Source of the DNA: JBBDNC01 sp040877875
GTDB lineage: Bacteria; Bacteroidota; Rhodothermia; Balneolales; Balneolaceae
Direction: 5' to 3'
Assembly: GCA_040877875.1 (NCBI GenBank)
Contig: JBBDNC010000122.1
Span: forward strand, 1 to 18,413
Length of the DNA stretch: 18,413 nucleotides
Each line of letters opens with the position of its first letter. Within the stretch, counting starts at the first letter, position 1. Made by a program: the position numbers and the translations under genes. The notes beneath the pieces were generated by a model. That model was not told the DNA's origin and searched no databases. It worked only from the letters and a program-made list of their open reading frames with translations. Positions 6,745 to 14,798 of this stretch are shown piece after piece.

Positions 6745-9700
6745 TTATTGTTTGATATTACGTCGAATCGAAATTTCACAATTTTCACCTTCTATTTCCC
6801 AGGTTTTTACAAAATCGGAAACTTCCAGAACCGAAGCAGTAATTTTTTCAGCGAGGGTTTCATCTTTTATATATCCGCCCATGGAAGATACAGCTTTCTG
6901 GATCTTTTCCGCACCATTATAACCGATTTCAATACGATCGGTTACTTCAAAGTCAGCTTCCTTCCTCATATTTTGAACACGATTCACAAACTCCCGGGCA
7001 ATACCTTCCTCAACCAGCTCATCGGACAATTCCGTATCCAAGGCAACCGTAATCCCTTTTTCGGTTTCTACAGACCACCCTTCCATACCGGTGCGAATAA
7101 TTTCAAGATCATTTTTTCCCAATCGGACAATTTCACCGTCGTCCAGAGTCAGTTCGATAAATCCTTTTTCTTCATAATTACTGATTTCTTCCGAACTGAG
7201 ATTGTTAACAAGCTTGGCCACCGGTTTCATCTTATCACCCAGCTTCTTTCCTAACACCGGGTAATTCGGTTTCGCCGACTTATTTACAATCCCGGAGTCG
7301 TTATTTACAAACTCAATATTTTTAATATTCACCTCGTCCAGAATAATGCCTTTTACCGCTTCTACGACTGCTCTTTCTTCCTTGTCCATAGGCAGGATAA
7401 TTCTCGAGAGGGGCTGTCGAACATTAATGTCAATTTGATTCCGAATGCGAAGAACCGTGGACGAAATAATCCTGGCTATGTCCATTCGATGCTCCAGTTG
7501 CTTGTCAATCGATGTTTCCTGAACCGTCGGATAAAATGAAAGGTGAACCGATTCTTCATCCTGCCGGGTAACACTGTTCAATTTTTGATAGAGCCATTCA
7601 CCGATAAACGGGGCGATCGGGCTGATCACCTTGGCAAGGTCTACAAGACATTCGTAGAGAGTCTGGTAAGCAGCTGTTTTATCGAGACTTTTTCCCTCTT
7701 TCCAAAAGCGTCTCCGGTTTCTTCGTACATACCAGTTACTCAGTTCTTCAACGAATTTTTCAATCTCCCGTACAGCCTTCGTCGGCTCGTAATCATCCAG
7801 ATACTCATCTACCAGCTTGATAGACGTATTGAGCCTAGAAATCACCCACCGATCCATCTCGGTACGTTCCGAATGACTCAATGGCGAACCGGAATAAACA
7901 AAACTGTCAATATTTGCATACATCGCAAAGAAAGAGTAAGTATTGACAATTGTATTGAAAAATTTTCGCTGAGTTTCGTGCAGTCCATCTTCACTGAATT
8001 TCAGATTGTCCCATGGTGAAGAATTACTCATCATATACCATCGGACCGTATCCGCACCATAGTGCTGAATCACCTCGAACGGATCTACCGTATTCCCCTT
8101 CGATTTACTCATCTTCTCGCCCTTTTCATCCAGGACAAGTCCGTTTGAGACTACATTCTTGTAAGCAGGGGCCTCAAATAACATGGTCCCGAGGGCATGC
8201 AGAGTATAAAACCAGCCGCGTGTCTGATCAACTCCTTCAGCGATAAAGTCAGCCGGGAAATTTTCCTTGAATTTCTTTTTGTTTTCAAAGGGATAGTGCC
8301 ACTGGGCAAAAGGCATGGCTCCGGAATCAAACCAGACATCCAACAGATCGGGAATCCTTCTCATGGTCCCGCCATCGGGCCCTTCCCAGGTAATCTCGTC
8401 AATATACGGCCGGTGCAAGTCCAGTTCGTCATCCTCCTCTGTCAAACCGGCTTTTTTCCTCAGCTCATCCACACTGCCGATACACTCCACATATTCCGGA
8501 TCCTTGTCACTGATCCAGATTGGAATCGGTGTTCCCCAGTAACGTTGCCGGGATACCGCCCAGTCAACGTTATTTTCCAGCCACGTTCCGAACCGCCCGG
8601 TCCCGGTGCTCTCGGGCTTCCAGTTAATCTTCCGGTTCAGTTCCACCATTTTATCCTTGATTTTAGTTGTCCTGATAAACCAGGATTCAACCGGATAAGA
8701 CATCAGCGGGGTGCCCTTTCGCCAGTCAAACGGATAGTTATGAACGTGCGTTTCATGCAGGTACATCAGACCCTTCTCCTTGATAGCACGGGCGATATCC
8801 TTATCCGCCTCTTTAAACCATTGTCCTTTAAAATCCTTCGCCTGCTTTGTAAACCGTCCCTCCCGGTCAATCGGGTTAAACATTGGAATTCCGGCTTTTT
8901 TACAAGACTCAAAGTCATCCGCTCCAAAAGCCGGTGCGGTATGCACCACTCCCGTACCTTCGTCTGTCGTCACATAATCGGCAGACAGAACTCTCCATGC
9001 CTCTTCTTTGGAGTATTCTTCCAGGGCAAAATCGAATACAGGCGTGTACGTCCAGCCGATCAAATCCGATCCCTTGTAATGATCGATAATCTCATAATCA
9101 TGGCGGATAGAGTTCTCCAAACATCCTTTTGCCAGAATATAATCTTCCGTCTTCTCTCCTTCTGAAACCCGAATCTTCACATACTCAAGGTCCTCGTTTA
9201 CGGCAAGCGCCATGTTCGACACAATCGTCCAGGGAGTCGTCGTCCAGGCAAGAAAAAAGACATTCGGATCTGCGTCCAGCGGAAATTTTACAAAAATGGA
9301 AGGATCCTGTGTTTCCTTATACCCGAGACTTACTTCGTGAGAAGACAAGACCGTTCCACTTCCCGGGGAGTACCATTGTATTTTATAGCCCTGGTAAACC
9401 AATCCCTTATCATATAGCGACTTGAAAGCCCACCAGATCGATTCTATATAGCCGTTCTCAAAGGTTACATAGGGATTCTCAAGATCAACCCAATACCCCA
9501 TCCTGGTCGTCAGATCATCCCACAAATGCTTGTACTTCAGGACACTCTCCCGGCACTGTTTGTTATACTTGTCGATCCCGTACTTCTCAACCTGGGCACG
9601 CCCTTCAAGACCGAGTTCCTTCTCCACTTCAATCTCAACCGGCAAACCGTGGGTATCCCACCCTCCCTTTCGCTCCACCCGGAAGCCCTTCAAAGTCTTA

Positions 9701-9918
9701 TACCGACAGAACAAATCCTTGACTGTTCGGGACATAACGTGGTGGATCCCTGGCTTCCCGTTGGCGGTCGGCGGACCTTCATAAAAAGTAAACGGAATTC
9801 CGTCTGACCTGGATTCCAGGCTTTTCTTGAAGATCTTATTCTTCTTCCACCAATTCAGAATCTCAACTTCTGTTTTGGGATACGTAAGTTGTTTAATTTC
9901 TTCGAACTTTTTAGCCAT
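6745..9918 (-). CDS. ileS: Isoleucyl-tRNA synthetase, type 2 (eukaryote-like), with GXHH signature
   Basis: Cytoplasmic class I synthetase that charges tRNA-Ile and edits misactivated valine. Its 1057 residues and the absence of a C-terminal cysteine zinc motif place it in the type 2 group (IleS2). The HIGH-region reads GKPGIHHVM, so the signature is Gly57-Ile-His59-His60 instead of HXGH. KMSKS is intact at 602-606. The editing insert shows TTTPWT at 226-231 and GTGVVHTAPAFG at 321-332; tRNA-side motifs include DVWFDSG at 527-533 and GWFYTL at 568-573. It starts with ATG at 9918. It is the first gene of the ileS-dksA-lspA operon, an order I know from Bacteroidota. Type 2 enzymes are associated with mupirocin resistance, and the swapped signature with very high resistance; that is inference for this protein. 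Confidence 0.95.
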   Translation of the reverse strand: MAKKFEEIKQLTYPKTEVEILNWWKKNKIFKKSLESRSDGIPFTFYEGPPTANGKPGIHHVMSRTVKDLFCRYKTLKGFRVERKGGWDTHGLPVEIEVEKELGLEGRAQVEKYGIDKYNKQCRESVLKYKHLWDDLTTRMGYWVDLENPYVTFENGYIESIWWAFKSLYDKGLVYQGYKIQWYSPGSGTVLSSHEVSLGYKETQDPSIFVKFPLDADPNVFFLAWTTTPWTIVSNMALAVNEDLEYVKIRVSEGEKTEDYILAKGCLENSIRHDYEIIDHYKGSDLIGWTYTPVFDFALEEYSKEEAWRVLSADYVTTDEGTGVVHTAPAFGADDFESCKKAGIPMFNPIDREGRFTKQAKDFKGQWFKEADKDIARAIKEKGLMYLHETHVHNYPFDWRKGTPLMSYPVESWFIRTTKIKDKMVELNRKINWKPESTGTGRFGTWLENNVDWAVSRQRYWGTPIPIWISDKDPEYVECIGSVDELRKKAGLTEEDDELDLHRPYIDEITWEGPDGGTMRRIPDLLDVWFDSGAMPFAQWHYPFENKKKFKENFPADFIAEGVDQTRGWFYTLHALGTMLFEAPAYKNVVSNGLVLDEKGEKMSKSKGNTVDPFEVIQHYGADTVRWYMMSNSSPWDNLKFSEDGLHETQRKFFNTIVNTYSFFAMYANIDSFVYSGSPLSHSERTEMDRWVISRLNTSIKLVDEYLDDYEPTKAVREIEKFVEELSNWYVRRNRRRFWKEGKSLDKTAAYQTLYECLVDLAKVISPIAPFIGEWLYQKLNSVTRQDEESVHLSFYPTVQETSIDKQLEHRMDIARIISSTVLRIRNQIDINVRQPLSRIILPMDKEERAVVEAVKGIILDEVNIKNIEFVNNDSGIVNKSAKPNYPVLGKKLGDKMKPVAKLVNNLSSEEISNYEEKGFIELTLDDGEIVRLGKNDLEIIRTGMEGWSVETEKGITVALDTELSDELVEEGIAREFVNRVQNMRKEADFEVTDRIEIGYNGAEKIQKAVSSMGGYIKDETLAEKITASVLEVSDFVKTWEIEGENCEISIRRNIKQ

Positions 9919-10439
9919 ACAAGGTGTATGCGTGCTTTTTGTAATCGAATTAAGCCTTTAATATACGAATAAATCATTAAATCTAATCCATACGGAAAAA
10001 CCAAAAATTGTATCCCGCAAATCAGAGCGACCTAAAATATCATGTTCAAAGCAGGAATAACAGGAGAAAATCCTGAAACCGCTGTGAACCTCTCTGTTGC
10101 CCTGTAGCGGGCATATTTGTCAGCAATTCATCTCTTCAATTAAATCTGCCGGTTTCACCCTCTTGGGAATGTAACCGGGCTTTTGTATTGTTTAATTCAG
10201 TTGTTGTGTAAGTTATTCACTTGTTCAGTCAGGTATATGTACTCCGGCAAAATGCTGGCATTATATACTGCTTGAATAAATACCTGAGCAGCAACAGGGT
10301 TGTATCTGTTTTTCACTACGCTGGAAATACTAATTCCCTCAATCCTTTCCTACAAAGTTTGGGAGGGGATCCCCCACGGACCACCCAACATATAAAAAGT
10401 AAACCGAAAGAACCTAACGTCATCAAAAGCGAAAAATCT
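9919..10439. other. Divergent intergenic region between ileS and the phosphatase gene, with hairpins
   Basis: About 520 bases without a supportable gene. It must hold the divergent promoters for ileS and for the phosphatase/kinase pair. The left 100 bases are AT-rich. From 10061 to 10180 there are consecutive inverted repeats: CAGGA/TCCTG at 10061-10075, GCCC/GGGC at 10099-10112 (competing with CCGCT/AGCGG at 10079-10110), and GCCGGTT/AACCGGGC at 10148-10180. A perfect GGGGATCCCC palindrome lies near 10365-10375. A frame continuous with the phosphatase opens at TTG 10221, but its extra 73 residues look non-coding. Confidence 0.5.
10148..10190 (+). terminator. Terminator-like hairpin in the ileS/phosphatase intergenic region
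   Basis: GCCGGTT (10148-10154) pairs with AACCGG(G)C (10173-10180) with one bulged G, and TTTTGTATTGTTT follows. On the plus strand this looks like a weak intrinsic terminator or attenuator. There is no complete plus-strand gene before it to terminate, so it may end a short leader or small RNA. Confidence 0.35.
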
Positions 10440-10961
10440 ATGACATTGAAGCGTCAATCCATCACAAAAGAGAATCCTTTTAAACTCTGCTTTGTCTGTC
10501 TCGGGAATATATGCCGGAGCCCGACTGCAGAAGGGGTATTTCAACACCAGGTCAGAGAAAGAAACCTGGAACCCTATTTTTTTATCGACTCGGCAGGTAC
10601 ATCCGCTTTCCATATTGGTGAACCGGCAAATTCCAACAGCCGGAAGACTGCTCAAGAATACGGTATTTCCTTAAACTCCCGGGCACGGAGATTTGAATAT
10701 TCCGATCTGGAAGAATTTGATCTGATCCTGGCCATGGATTCTGAAAACTATGAAAACCTGAATCGGCTGGATCGCAACAACCAGTTTACAGACAAGATCA
10801 AAATGATTCGGGATTTTGATCCTGAACCCGGCCACGGGGAAGTGCCCGACCCTTATTACGGCGGACCGGACGGGTTCGGCCATGTTTTCCAAATCCTACG
10901 CCGGAGCTGTGAAAACCTGTTGGATGAACTGGCTTCAAGGATTAAACACGAACCTGCATGA
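10440..10961 (+). CDS. Low-molecular-weight protein tyrosine phosphatase family protein
   Basis: A 173-residue LMW phosphatase. The P-loop is the classic CX5R, CLGNICR at residues 20-26, with catalytic Cys20 and Arg26; the general acid is Asp137 in DPYYGG. SAGTSAFHIGEPAN and the LAMD segment also fit the family. The frame is open back to a TTG at 10221, but the family begins just before the P-loop, so I chose the ATG at 10440, which leaves a short 10-15 residue lead. No Shine-Dalgarno sequence is visible. Its stop overlaps the start of the fructosamine-kinase gene by four bases (ATGA). In that context a role as sugar-phosphate (ribulosamine 5-phosphate) phosphatase in protein deglycation is at least as likely as tyrosine phosphatase activity. 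That role is inference; the family call is firm. Confidence 0.9.
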   Translation: MTLKRQSITKENPFKLCFVCLGNICRSPTAEGVFQHQVRERNLEPYFFIDSAGTSAFHIGEPANSNSRKTAQEYGISLNSRARRFEYSDLEEFDLILAMDSENYENLNRLDRNNQFTDKIKMIRDFDPEPGHGEVPDPYYGGPDGFGHVFQILRRSCENLLDELASRIKHEPA

Positions 10962-11839
10962 ATCTTCCGAGTCCACTGCTTGAGACTCTTGCCGGGCAAC
11001 AGAAATTGGAGATCCGCCGGGTCCGGCCGGTTTCAGGGGGCAGTATCAACCAAGCTGCAAAACTACACACCAACAAAGGGGAACTGTTTGTGAAGTGGAA
11101 CGAGTCAGCCGATCCGGATATGTTCGGCAAAGAGTCCAGGGGACTCCGGTTGCTTCGAAATGCAGAAACAGACTTAACCATCCCGAAAGTTCTCGCTTAT
11201 AACGACCAAAAAGGAGACCCGCCGGGCTTTCTACTGATGGAATTTTTAACTCCGGCGGAGAGAAATGATCTTGACGACAATCAATCTTCAGCCCGTTTTG
11301 GAGAACAGCTTGCTCTTCTCCATCAGCACACGGACAAAAAATTCGGGCTGGACCACGACAATTACATCGGGCGGCTGCCTCAATCGAATCAACCCCATTC
11401 GTCCTGGGTTGAATTTTTCATTCATGAGAGAATCGGTCCTCAGATAAAACGGGCCACAGACCGTCAGGTACTGGACTCCACATTGCTGACTCATTGGGAA
11501 AATCTTGCGGCTCATTTAAAGGATATCTTCCCGGATTCGGATCCGGCACTGCTTCACGGGGATCTTTGGAGCGGAAACTATTTTTTTGATTCAAACGGAA
11601 AAGCCGTTCTTGTTGACCCGGCCGTCTACTATGGCCACCCGGAAATGGAACTCTCTTTTACCCGGATGTTCGGAGGATTTTCAGGTTCTTTTTATGACTC
11701 CTATAATTCTGTCAATCCGTTTGAACCGGGATTTGCAGAACGGGTACCGATCTACAATCTTTATCCTCTTCTGGTCCATGCCAATCTATTTGGAGGCCAT
11801 TATGCAACCGAAGTTCAATCGATCCTTAAACGTTACTAA
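10958..11839 (+). CDS. Fructosamine/ketosamine 3-kinase family protein
   Basis: A 293-residue protein kinase-fold enzyme that phosphorylates the 3-hydroxyl of protein-bound ketosamines, making them unstable so that the amine is released. Visible elements: GGSINQA nucleotide-loop region at 27-33, ATP-binding Lys46 in FVKW, HGDLWSGN with catalytic Asp202, and Mg-binding Asp220 in LVDPAVYYGHPEMEL. The SSWVEFF-RIGPQ stretch at about 148-162 is also characteristic. Bacterial members have been shown to prefer ribulosamines and erythrulosamines over fructosamines, so I leave the substrate open. The start overlaps the phosphatase stop by four bases, so the two are translationally coupled. The stop is followed by AAGGAG and then the decayed receptor gene. 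Confidence 0.9.
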   Translation: MNLPSPLLETLAGQQKLEIRRVRPVSGGSINQAAKLHTNKGELFVKWNESADPDMFGKESRGLRLLRNAETDLTIPKVLAYNDQKGDPPGFLLMEFLTPAERNDLDDNQSSARFGEQLALLHQHTDKKFGLDHDNYIGRLPQSNQPHSSWVEFFIHERIGPQIKRATDRQVLDSTLLTHWENLAAHLKDIFPDSDPALLHGDLWSGNYFFDSNGKAVLVDPAVYYGHPEMELSFTRMFGGFSGSFYDSYNSVNPFEPGFAERVPIYNLYPLLVHANLFGGHYATEVQSILKRY

Positions 11840-11953
11840 CAAGGAGTAACAGATAATCAATCGGATATTACACCGACAGAACCGCAGCTAACAGATGAAT
11901 ATCCGTTGAATCGAACGGCCGCTGAAACAGTGCCTGTTCTCACTCATAACGAT

Positions 11954-12252
11954 ATGTCAGACACACCGAAGAAAATTATCAGCCTTGTTCCAAGCCTCAC
12001 CGGGTTGTGATGGGCCTCGGTCTGGAAGAATCCCTGGCCGGACGAACCCGTTTCTGCATTCATCCTGAACATAAAATAAATCGAATACCGATTATAGGAG
12101 GAACTAAAAATCCGAGAATCGATAAAATCAAGGATCTCCGGCCGGATTTGATTCTTGCCAACCGCGAGGAAAATCGAAAAGAAGAAATTCAAAAGCAGGA
12201 GAAAGACTTCAACTTCATGGTTTCATCACCCAGTGTCAAAAAAGATGAGTGA
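11954..12252 (+). pseudogene. Remnant of a BtuF-like periplasmic metal/cobalamin-binding receptor
   Basis: ATG at 11954 opens MSDTPKKIISLVPSLTGL, the usual N-terminus of helical-backbone metal receptors (canonical ISLVPSLTE), and stops at TGA 12008-12010. The homology continues one frame over, from 12007: MGLGLEESLAGRTRFCIHP, IIGGTKNPRIDKI, LRPDLILANREENRKEE, which is strongly family-like. A single missing base near 12004-12009 explains the break: restoring it gives PSLTGLVMGLGLEES. The second frame ends at 12250-12252 after VSSPSVKKDE, so only about 100 of a usual 260-300 residues survive; the C-terminal lobe is gone. Upstream, the first frame is open back to the kinase stop, and AAGGAG at 11841-11846 may be the old ribosome binding site. 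I call it a frameshifted, truncated pseudogene; a sequencing error could explain the shift but not the missing C-terminus. Confidence 0.8.
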
Positions 12253-12340
12253 ATATGAATTGTCAATTGATTCTCCATTCCCCTATCATACCACAAATGA
12301 AGCCGGATCGTTATCCATGCGACCTTTTAAGATTGTGACT

Positions 12341-14050
12341 ATGCGTAAGACTTTCTATCTGACATTATTATTAATTTCGGGAATTTTTCTCTTGCCTGAA
12401 CTTGTCTTTTCACAAGATCAGGCGAACCGACAGCTTGCGGCAGAGGAAGCCGAAGCCATGGATTATTATATCCGCGGAATCCATGAGTTTGAAAATGAGA
12501 ACTACGAACAGGCTCTTGAATATCTGGATATCGCCTACCAGCTCCTTCCCGACTATGCCGGCGTCAATTTTGCCCTGGCAGATGCCTATTTTGCAACGGG
12601 TGACCTGATCAATGCAGAATATTATGCCCAAAAAGCCATTGAACTCGATCCCGGCAACAAATGGTATTACCTGAAACTTGCCCGGATTTACCGCCAGTCC
12701 GGCAAACACGAAACGACCCTCGAAGTTCTGCAAAACGCCCTGGAATATCATCCAAATGATATTAATCTGCTGCTCCGGCTCGGATCACTCTACCACACCT
12801 TCAAGAAGTTCCCGGAATCCAATGAAGTATACCGGAAAGTCCTTGCAATTCGTGGCGGAAACTTTGATATCCACATGCGGAAATATCAAAACTTCAGGGA
12901 AATGGATATGCGGGATTCGGCTCTATCCGAACTCGATAAAATGACGCAGATCGAGCCTGAAAATCTCGGCAACTTGCATACATTGAGCCAGTTTTATATG
13001 GAGATGAATCAACGGGAAGCTGCCATGGAAATTCTTCAGAAAGCCAAACAACGCAATGCCCGGAACCCTGAAACGTTGATTTTAATGGCTGATATTTTTA
13101 TCAAGGAAGCTAAATGGGACAGCCTGGGCAATACCTTTATTACCATTATTGAAGACCCGCTGATTTCCCCTTCCCAAAAAATGGAGCTTGCACGCTTTCT
13201 CTACCTGGAGCAGCAATCGTCTCCTTCCCAGCAGGTTTTGGCCGATCAAACCCGGCGGGTGTTGGAAAAATTCAGCACAAATGAACCGGAGTATGGTAAT
13301 GCACATCTGCTGGCTGCGGAGTTCTACCTCAACAGAAATGAAACGTCTGCCGCCATTGAAAAGCTCGAAATGGCCAACGAGGTCATGCCTGAAGAAGCTG
13401 ATGCCTGGCATCAGCGGTTGCAGCTCATGTTCAGTGCGGGAAATTATGAAGAAGTGATTACAACCGGAAAAAAAGCTGCCGGCCATATACGGGATGATGC
13501 ATTTATTCAGTTTTTTGTCGGATCGTCCCTGATGCTCACCGATCGGCATGAAGAAGCCGTTGAATGGCTCGAAAATGCAACCTTTTCCCCTTCCAATCGC
13601 ACATTTCGGTCGGTCATTTACAGTACTCTCGGGGATGCATTCAGTGAGCTGGATCAATGGGAAAGAGCGTCAGATGCGTTTGAGTCTGCCCTCCGGCTTG
13701 ACCCCAACAATCATAACGCAAAAAACAATTATGCCTACTATCTCTCCCTGAGGAATGAAAAACTTGATTACGCTAAAGATCTTGCCCTGGAAGCTGTCGG
13801 GGCTGAACCTGAAAACGCATCGTACCTGGATACTGCAGGATGGATTTTTTACAAAAGCGGAGACTATCAGACGGCTTATCAATACATTCAGAAATCGATT
13901 GATACCGGTGAAATGAGTGCCGAGGTATTGGAGCATATGGGGGATGTTTGTGAACAACTCGGGCAACCCGACGAAGCCAGAAAATGGTGGAGGCAAGCCC
14001 TGAACAAAGATCCGAACCGTTCCTACCTAAAGGAAAAGATCAATGAATAA
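12341..14050 (+). CDS. Exported tetratricopeptide-repeat protein
   Basis: A 569-residue secreted TPR protein of unknown specific function. The chosen ATG starts a clean Sec signal peptide (MRKTFYLTLLLISGIF, cleavage probably after VFSQ at about residue 25). The frame is open back to a TTG at 12155 with ATGs at 12245 and 12317, but those would bury the signal peptide and the earlier part overlaps the receptor remnant. TPR-type helical pairs run through most of the protein (clearest at about 40-170 and 430-560), with hallmark segments such as AEYYAQKAIELDPGN and SYLDTAGWIFYKSGDY. The stop overlaps the start of the lipoprotein gene by eight bases. Genes of this kind sit before DUF4292 and EnvC genes in Bacteroidota, suggesting a scaffold in the periplasm or at the outer membrane. 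That role is inference. Confidence 0.88.
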   Translation: MRKTFYLTLLLISGIFLLPELVFSQDQANRQLAAEEAEAMDYYIRGIHEFENENYEQALEYLDIAYQLLPDYAGVNFALADAYFATGDLINAEYYAQKAIELDPGNKWYYLKLARIYRQSGKHETTLEVLQNALEYHPNDINLLLRLGSLYHTFKKFPESNEVYRKVLAIRGGNFDIHMRKYQNFREMDMRDSALSELDKMTQIEPENLGNLHTLSQFYMEMNQREAAMEILQKAKQRNARNPETLILMADIFIKEAKWDSLGNTFITIIEDPLISPSQKMELARFLYLEQQSSPSQQVLADQTRRVLEKFSTNEPEYGNAHLLAAEFYLNRNETSAAIEKLEMANEVMPEEADAWHQRLQLMFSAGNYEEVITTGKKAAGHIRDDAFIQFFVGSSLMLTDRHEEAVEWLENATFSPSNRTFRSVIYSTLGDAFSELDQWERASDAFESALRLDPNNHNAKNNYAYYLSLRNEKLDYAKDLALEAVGAEPENASYLDTAGWIFYKSGDYQTAYQYIQKSIDTGEMSAEVLEHMGDVCEQLGQPDEARKWWRQALNKDPNRSYLKEKINE

Positions 14051-14798
14051 CTTTACTGCCGTAGCAGTTATTTTAGTATTTATATTTTTGAATGGATGCC
14101 GAACTTCACATCAACTCATTGAGACGGGAGATTTGGAAAAGGCGGATATCAGCCCGAAAGAACTTGTCCGGTTGGTCCCTTCCAATAAAGAATCACCGAA
14201 TACCCTGTCCGGAACCGGCCGGGCGCTGGTCAGTCAACCCGGCAACAGTGACCGCGTTACCCTTGAATTCTACTCTGACCGGGATACGAGCCTGGTAACC
14301 GTACGAAATCGTCTGGGAATAGAAGGGGCGAAAATATTGGTGCACAATGACTCTGTTCTTGTTTACAACAGAATCGATGAAATAGCTGAAAAAAACGCCA
14401 TAAGTGGCGGGAGCCTCAGCCAGGTCGGATCACTTGCCTCCGTCAATCTTGTAGACCTGTTTAACTATCGACTGAACCGCCGGGAGATCCGGCAAATTCT
14501 GGAAGATGAAAACTATTATGTTGTTATCACATCCGATCAAACACGGGTGACAATCGATAAATCCACAGGCCTGATTCTGAATATCCGGTCTTCCGAAACC
14601 TCAAACCGGCCTTACAGCGAAATCATTTATGAGTCGTACGACATATTAAACGGCTTTTATCTACCGCGAAAAATTACCATTTTTAGCATGGACGGCACTT
14701 CGAGGGTTACCTTTCTTGTTCGGCAACTGGAGGTAAACCGGTCACTGCCGCCTTTGGAGATCCAGATACCCGAAGATACACATATACGAATCCTATGA
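14043..14798 (+). CDS. DUF4292-type lipoprotein
   Basis: A 251-residue lipoprotein. Residues 1-18 form a hydrophobic signal ending in the lipobox LNGC, with lipid-modified Cys19; LspA in this window would process it. The rest looks beta-rich (for example VTLEFYSDRDTSLVTVRNRLGIEG, then VRQLEVNRSLPPLEIQIPED at the end) and fits the uncharacterised DUF4292 family of Bacteroidota, judged from sequence style and neighbours, not a search. A LolA/LolB-like lipoprotein-carrier fold is a reasonable idea for such a protein but unproven. It overlaps the TPR gene by eight bases and the EnvC gene by four, so all three should be made from one message in linked amounts. It has no enzyme motif. Confidence 0.82.
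   Translation: MNNFTAVAVILVFIFLNGCRTSHQLIETGDLEKADISPKELVRLVPSNKESPNTLSGTGRALVSQPGNSDRVTLEFYSDRDTSLVTVRNRLGIEGAKILVHNDSVLVYNRIDEIAEKNAISGGSLSQVGSLASVNLVDLFNYRLNRREIRQILEDENYYVVITSDQTRVTIDKSTGLILNIRSSETSNRPYSEIIYESYDILNGFYLPRKITIFSMDGTSRVTFLVRQLEVNRSLPPLEIQIPEDTHIRIL

Noticed and set aside
8197..9165. 322-codon plus-strand open frame opposite ileS
   Set aside because: It lies wholly antisense to a strongly conserved synthetase, and its translation looks like a reverse-strand shadow with no domain or signal.
10079..10185. Minus-strand resemblance to parts of a cobalamin riboswitch (GGGTGAAACCGGCAGA, GCCCGCTAC)
   Set aside because: The elements are not in the right order or spacing, no B12-box is evident, and the downstream minus-strand gene is ileS, which is not a B12 gene.
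10221..10439. 73-residue N-terminal extension of the phosphatase from a TTG codon
   Set aside because: Family proteins begin just before the CX5R loop; the extension has no homology, no ribosome binding site and non-coding composition.
12155..12340. 62-residue extension of the TPR protein upstream of its signal peptide
   Set aside because: It starts at TTG, overlaps the receptor remnant in another frame and would bury a normal signal peptide.
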